DNA of 64,000 nucleotides from Owenia fusiformis. Taxonomy: Eukaryota > Annelida > Polychaeta > Sabellida > Oweniidae. The notes beneath the pieces are model-generated. The model was not told where the DNA came from, did no database searches, and saw only the letters and a program-made list of their open reading frames with translations. The stretch covers positions 18,919,520 through 18,983,519 of the forward strand of contig CAIIXF020000012.1 in assembly GCA_903813345.2 (NCBI GenBank). Reading direction: 5' to 3'. The position numbers and the translations under genes were made by a program. Positions 58,569 to 64,000 of this stretch are shown here, in pieces. Each line of letters begins with the position of its first letter. Within the stretch, counting starts at the first letter, position 1.

Positions 58569-61500
58569 GGAGACCGTTTCAGAAGAGGGAAGGCGTATTT
58601 TAGCTCAGTTCCGCAGCGAATCAGGAGAAGTAACAGGGGCACCATTTGATCTTCCAATAAACATCAACACAACAAAATTGCAATTGGTTTGCAGTGCAAT
58701 CCTTGAAAAGGTAACTAACATTTTGTCATAATAGAAGCTTATAATACAAGCACAAAAAATATAGCACAAATCAGAAAGACAATGCCATATAATAGTGATC
58801 TACCCTAAACTTCCTTCAATTTGAGCTTAAGATAGCAATACTTTGAAGAGATCAGAGGCCTCATTATGAGTTGGTCGCAAAATTTATGTGTTGCGTCTGT
58901 GCTGTGACAGCTGTCACAGAATGCAACACTTGGGTTGCATGATATTATCAGTTGAGAGCAATCGCATTTAGCAAACGTAAAACAATAGGGATGCAAAGTA
59001 CAGTGGGGATCATAAAGAATTGCAAAAGCTATGAAAATCACATGCTGTCGCACATGTAATAAATTCTTACCTCAGTGTATTCAGTGCTCTATTTTCTCCG
59101 TCTTAGTAAGTCCAAATATAGTGGAATTTGTGTCCCTAATGACAAATAAGAACTTCAAAAGTTGAATTGGATATTCACATGTTATGCCGACTCTTCAAAT
59201 GTTGAGGTGATTTTGTCGCCCGATTGCGCTGGAACGGAGGATTGGCTCCCAGAATGCAACATGACACGTGCCAGCTTTCAAAATGCTGTTCCGCCATTTT
59301 GAAACCTGTCATGAGTAAATAAGGTTAACTGATGTTGCATTCTGGGAGTCAACCGTCCTTGGACAACAAACATGGCGATTCATGAAAACATTCATTCGTT
59401 TTGGTAGGGATTTATCCATTATTTGCAGGTATGAAGCTTTGGATTCATTTATTGTGCTACTTTAGTGAACGGGAATTATTTTTCTACCGCTTGGGAGAGT
59501 TTGAGACACGAAACTTGGAAATAAGCTCATTGTGACAACTTGTGAACGTTGAGTTTTATTTTTGTCCCCCACTTTAGAGAACTAGCGAAGTTTGAAGTGT
59601 AATCTGGCGGGAAGATCAAATCGTCCAATTATAAATACACGCACTTAATCACCAAATGTCTGTTCAAATTTTCTATTCTCGTGTCATTGGTTCAACATAG
59701 ACATATTCAAAAGGAATGCACTGTTCGTTGATCATGACCGAAGGAAAACAATGTCTGCGACAATAAATTCATGGTTACAGACTGCTAAAACAAAAAAGCT
59801 TCAGAATAGAAATATTTATTTTAAAAACTTAAGTACCGGAAAACAAAGTTGCCTTTCTCGATGTACATGCACAATTTGAAAATAAAAAGGGTCTTTACAA
59901 TTAAAGATTTGGAAATATTTTTGTTATTGACAGTATATTTCATTTCCATGTTTTCCGGGCTAATTTTGTTTCTGAATTCTGGGTTTTATCCCTGCATGTT
60001 GTATAAATACTGGAGTATAGAGAAGCCACACGTTTGTCTGTCCATCCATCCATTGTATAATTCAATTACTATTAATACTAATTCAAATATCACATGATCA
60101 TGCCTGGTGATCGGAAAAAAAGAACGGAGAGGGGTATTCAATTTCTGCTAGAAAATTCAACAAATCTGCAAGTTTTATTTTTTTCACTAAAAAGTTAAAG
60201 CGAATAGATCACCTAATTGATTAGTACATGATGGTAAAATCTTTAAGGTTTTCTATTTTCTTTTCTTAATTACGGATACGCTTCAAGGGAGTGAGCTTTT
60301 TAGAAAGGCGCAACGTCACCAGGGTGTAAAAGTCAACATTTTTGTTGTAAATCAAGGAATGGTAGTCTTCATGGACTGTAATAAATGTTAGATGAAATAA
60401 TCATTACAAAATTAATTTCACAATTACTCCCCTCCCCATCCATTCCCTTCACTCCTTCATTCTCTGTATAATTTTGATTATTTCTTAGACCATTTAAAGT
60501 GTTTTTAAATGCGTTGCTCGTTTTTATTTTTAATAGATCTCACACCCTACGAGCGAAACAGTTTCGAAAAAAATCAAAGCAAACCTAACAGATTTTACCA
60601 TACCATGCACATATTCATTTAGCCATTAATTTTTAGATTTTCCCGTGAAAAATTAATCTTACGGATTTGATCACTGTCATTGGGAATCATTATACTCATG
60701 TTCATGAATACTATGCTGGCAATGTTGATTTCGATAGTACAATGCTTTCTGAAGAAAATGATGTATTTCATACCTGATGAGGTTTCAGGGATAGGGATAT
60801 TAACCAGGAATGTATTCCATATCCAGGCGAATGTATTTCTGTAACATATCTGAATCACTGGGTATATCTGGTGTATCATTCATCCCCCTAAGTATTCGAA
60901 ATCCAATGTAGGATGTGGTGATTTAAAATTATAAACATTTTAGTACTCTTTGAGTGTCACTTGTAGACTTTTGTACTTCTGTTCGCATTATAAAATTAGA
61001 AAAAACATAATTCTTGAAGGATTTACAAGCTTAATAATATATATGTTTTCATAATATATTGTTTTTTGACACCCTGTATGATTCAACAATACCTTTGATA
61101 ATATTGATGAAAATACAATCCGGTAATGGGATGATTCTCAAAAACACCACAAAACAACCGTTAAAATATATTAAACGGCACTTAAGATGTGGCCATTTTG
61201 AATTTTACGAGGCCCAAATTACAAAAACGATACGATATTTGCAATCTTTTCTAAATTGCATTTCATTTGAGTATAATAAAGCTATACTTCAGAAAGATCT
61301 CAAAATTAACGCAAATTACTGTTTTCCTGATCCCCGATACATGACCCATTTTCATGGTGAAAAACTCTAAATATACATGAATAGATAGATGTTGTGAATA
61401 CACCCTCAAAATTTCAAACAATGATTCTTATTTCTTGGTTTAAAATGAAACACTTAAGATTTCCATGAAAAATTCCTCCAATTTTTAAAGTGGCAACCAG

Positions 61501-63991
61501 CACATCTTTCCACCAAATATGAACAAAATCTGTCTACTAGTATTCGAGTTATCTTCGGGACAGATTGACTGACTGACTGACTGACGGATGGACGGAGGGC
61601 TTCACTTTATCCCTACCGAACTTCATTCGTTGGGATAAGAAGGTCAGTATGGACGAATGACAATTCTCATATTTGTTGTTCCCTTTTCAAAAGAGGAGAC
61701 GCGAAAGAAATTGCCTTATAAGGTCAAAATATTTCCCATGATGCAGTTCGCGGAGGAGCAAATTCATTATTCCTTGTTTTCCCCCATAGGTTTAACATTT
61801 GGATTTTCACACCTATTTTTTAATCGATATATTCATTTATATTCCTGTACTAGTACAGGAGAAACTATCAGAGACGATTGATCTCTTATTAATCTTAATA
61901 TAACAAATATATATATTTTTTCATTGTATTGATTCATAGCGTGGTGAGAACGAAGATTGAAAATGAGAAAATATTCTGGAAAAGAAGGTCACGTGATCAG
62001 TTGACTAGTCGCCATATTGGAAAAGATTATTTCATTCGACTTTCAACACTTTCATTCCAATCTTACCGCAGTACAAACTGCAAAATTGATGCAACAACAG
62101 AATTAGGTGCTCATTTTCAAATTACATTATATGTTATGTTGAAAACCCACAAACAACTGATCGCTGTTATCTAGGTCAATCGGTCCAGTGTCTGAAAGCT
62201 AATCTATAGTACTCATTTCTAAATTTTGTTGTTCATTGTACAAGCTTTTCTTGATTGTACTTGGTATACTGACCATTGAATGCAAGACTTTATCAAAACT
62301 TCATTTGATTTCAGGATGAAACAACACCATATGCATTCTTTGTAAATGACACTGAAATAGTGGACAGTTTGGAACAATCATTAGACAATAAAGCATTAGA
62401 AGACAGTGAGAAAGTGCTAGAGATTGTGTATCAGCCCCAGGCTGTGTTCCGTGTACGCGCAGTTACTAGGTGTACAAGTAGTATAGAAGGGCATGCAGAG
62501 GCAGTTATATCCGCACAGTTCAGTCCCGATGGCAGGTGAGACATGGTCCAATATTTAGATTCATGAATATTCATATCAAATGTAGTTAAAAGTTCTTGTA
62601 TCTTGTATCAGAGGCAGTTATATCCGCACAGTTTAGTCCTGATGGCAGGTGAGACTTGGGCCAATATTTAGATTCATGAATATTTATATCAAATGTAGTT
62701 AAAAGTTCTTGTATCTTGTATCAGAGGCAGTTATATCCGCACAGTTTAGTCCTGATGGCAGGTGAGACTTGGGCCAATATTTAGATTCATGAATATTCAT
62801 ATCAAATGTAGTTAAAAGTTCTTGTATCTTGTATCAGAGGCAGTTATACCCGCACAGTTCAGTCCTGATGGCAGGTGAGACATGGGCCAATATTTAGATT
62901 CATGAATATTCACATCTGCAAATGTAGTTAAAAGTTCTTGTATCTTGTATCAGAGGCAGTTATATCCGCACAGTTTAGTCCTGATGGCAGGTGAGACTTG
63001 GGCCAATATTTAGATTCATGAATATTCATATCAAATGTAGTTAAAAGTTCTTGTATCTTGTATCAGAGGCAGTTATACCCGCACAGTTCAGTCCTGATGG
63101 CAGGTGAGACATGGGCCAATATTTAGATTCATGAATATTCACATCTGCAAATGTAGTTAAAAGTTCTTGTATCTTGTATCAGAGGCAGTTATGTCCGCAC
63201 AGTTCAGTCCTGATGGCAGGTGAGACATGGGCCAATATTTAGATTCATGAATATTCACATCTGCAAATGTAGTTAAAAGTTCTTGTATCTTGTATCAGAG
63301 GCAGTTATACCCGCACAGTTTAGTCCTGATGGCAGGTGAGACTTGGGCCAATATTTAGATTCATGAATATTCACATCTGCAAATGTAGTTAAAAGTTCTT
63401 GTATCTTGTATCAGAGGCAGTTATGTCCGCACAGTTCAGTCCTGATGGCAGGTGAGACATGGGCCAATATTTAGATTCAGGAATATTCATATCAAATGTA
63501 GTTAAAAGTTCTTGTATCTTGTATCAGAGGCAGTTATATCCGCACAGTTTAGTCCTGATGGCAGGTGAGACTTGGGCCAATATTTAGATTCATGAATATT
63601 CATATCAAATGTAGTTAAAAGTTCTTGTATCTTGTATCAGAGGCAGTTATACCCTCACAGTTCAGTCCTGATGGCAGGTGAGACATGGGCCAATATTTAG
63701 ATTCATGAATATTCATATCAAATGTAGTTAAGAGTTCTTGTATCTTGTATCAGAGGCAGTTATACCCGCACAGTTCAGTCCTGATGGCAGGTGAGACATG
63801 GGCCAATATTTAGATTCATGAATATATTCACATCAAATGTAGTTAAAAGTTCTTGTATGAAGAACATTCAATTTACACAGGTTTTACTGTACACAAATTG
63901 TTATTCTTCAGGTATCTTGCTAGTGGGTCAGGGGACCAGACAGTTAGATTCTGGGATATTAATACAGAAACACCACATCATACATGCAAAG
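58569..63991 (+). CDS. NLE1: Notchless homologue, 5' part (partial)
   Basis: Three consecutive exons are clear: 58569-58710, 62315-62535 and 63912-63991, with GT-AG introns and matching phases. The first exons encode the NLE domain ([45 protein letters not shown]), then [20 protein letters not shown] and the start of the WD40 propeller ([38 protein letters not shown]). This is near-identical in layout to animal NLE1 (about 485 residues, eight WD blades); only about 147 residues are here. The family (yeast Rsa4) binds pre-60S particles in the nucleolus and is pulled by the Rea1/MDN1 AAA ATPase through its NLE domain; it was also described as a Notch modulator. The first exon, ending in phase 2, is not identified, and the gene continues past 64000. 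Confidence 0.95.
58711..59187. other. NLE1 intron, left part, with dispersed repeat copy 2
   Basis: Bases 59028-59150 match 55685-55800. The minus-strand frame at 58805-59053 crosses this repeat and is not a gene. Nothing else recognised. Confidence 0.5.
59188..59359. mobile_element. Palindromic MITE, copy 2, right end missing
   Basis: Same family as 57033-57250. The left end and its outer flank are kept, the central part is in the opposite orientation, and the last 35 bp or so are lost. The join to TTGGACAACAAACATGG is abrupt. Confidence 0.75.
59360..62314. other. NLE1 intron, main part
   Basis: No coding sequence recognised. At 61492-61645 lies a segment of a familiar marine-invertebrate repeat type: CGAGTTATCTTCGGGACAG, then a TGAC tract at 61566-61584 and GGATGGACGGAGGG, then CGAACTTCATTCGTTGGGAT. 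The frame at 61059-61370 has no recognisable product. Confidence 0.45.
62497..63856 (+). repeat. Exon-derived 113-117-bp tandem repeat in NLE1
   Basis: Twelve copies in total: the 3' end of the exon at 62315-62535 with its intron start, then eleven downstream copies. Each copy has GAGGCAGTTAT...GATGGCAG, the donor GTGAGAC, about 50 bp of intron (ATTTAGATTCATGAATATTC) and TTCTTGTATCTTGTATCAG. Copies start near 62611, 62725, 62836, 62952, 63066, 63181, 63297, 63413, 63527, 63640 and 63752. Copies differ at a few recurring positions (ATATCC, ATACCC or ATGTCC; TTTAG or TTCAG; with or without CTGCAA). Confidence 0.95.
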
Positions 63992-64000
63992 GTAATACTA

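Noticed and set aside
59371-59400. ATGGCG after the truncated MITE as an NLE1 start
   Set aside because: It lies downstream of the exon at 58569-58710, which already encodes the NLE domain in the right frame.
61059-61370. 103-codon frame in the NLE1 intron
   Set aside because: No recognisable domain; low-complexity intron or old repeat sequence.
62497-63856. Regularly spaced repeats as a CRISPR-like array
   Set aside because: Repeats are contiguous 113-117-bp tandem copies with no unique spacers, in an animal intron.

Overview
This is animal nuclear DNA, AT-rich and crowded with repeats. Two conserved genes with spliceosomal introns, MRPL18 on the minus strand and NLE1 on the plus strand, show it is a metazoan. 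The DIRS retrotransposon, palindromic MITEs and C/G-tract MITEs suggest a marine invertebrate; the sequence alone does not fix the phylum. There are no bacterial genes, operons or CRISPR arrays.

Region 1 (1 to about 38930) is a head-to-tail array of six units of about 5.0-5.3 kb that are nearly identical in sequence. Each unit carries a 19-bp minisatellite, about 1.2 kb of non-repetitive sequence, a 98-bp tandem repeat (four copies in interior units, two in the last), and two related exon-like cassettes with good splice signals on the plus strand. I recognise no protein family in the unit. Two young retroelements interrupt the array. One is a structurally complete DIRS-type tyrosine-recombinase retrotransposon (15830-21697) with inverted terminal repeats, an internal complementary region, a gag-like ORF, a frameshifted RT/RNase H and an open recombinase ORF. 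The other is a 3.65-kb LTR element without coding capacity (33802-37455), with apparently identical 245-bp LTRs and a 4-bp target duplication.

Region 2 (about 38930-43394) is intergenic DNA with an exon-like remnant of the array, a pogo-like MITE, a 42-45/126-bp higher-order minisatellite and a possible tRNA-derived SINE relic.

Region 3 (43395-53869, minus strand) is MRPL18, a mitochondrial large-subunit ribosomal protein, fully reconstructable as six exons. Its 6.7-kb first intron holds several foldback elements, including an 832-bp near-perfect palindrome.

Region 4 (53870-64000, plus strand) is the interval between the divergent genes, itself full of palindromic elements, followed by the 5' part of NLE1 (Notchless/Rsa4, a 60S ribosome assembly factor), which runs off the window. 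The NLE1 intron after the second recognised exon contains eleven tandem copies of that exon's 3' end plus its splice donor.

The two host genes both serve ribosome production (mitochondrial and cytosolic) and are arranged head to head. The most unusual signals are the DIRS terminal repeats, which pack IRF/ISRE-like, CCAAT, ETS, GC-box, CRE and NRF1 motifs into under 90 bp; the frame-independent 19-mer arrays in exon-like units; and the potential poison-exon array in NLE1.
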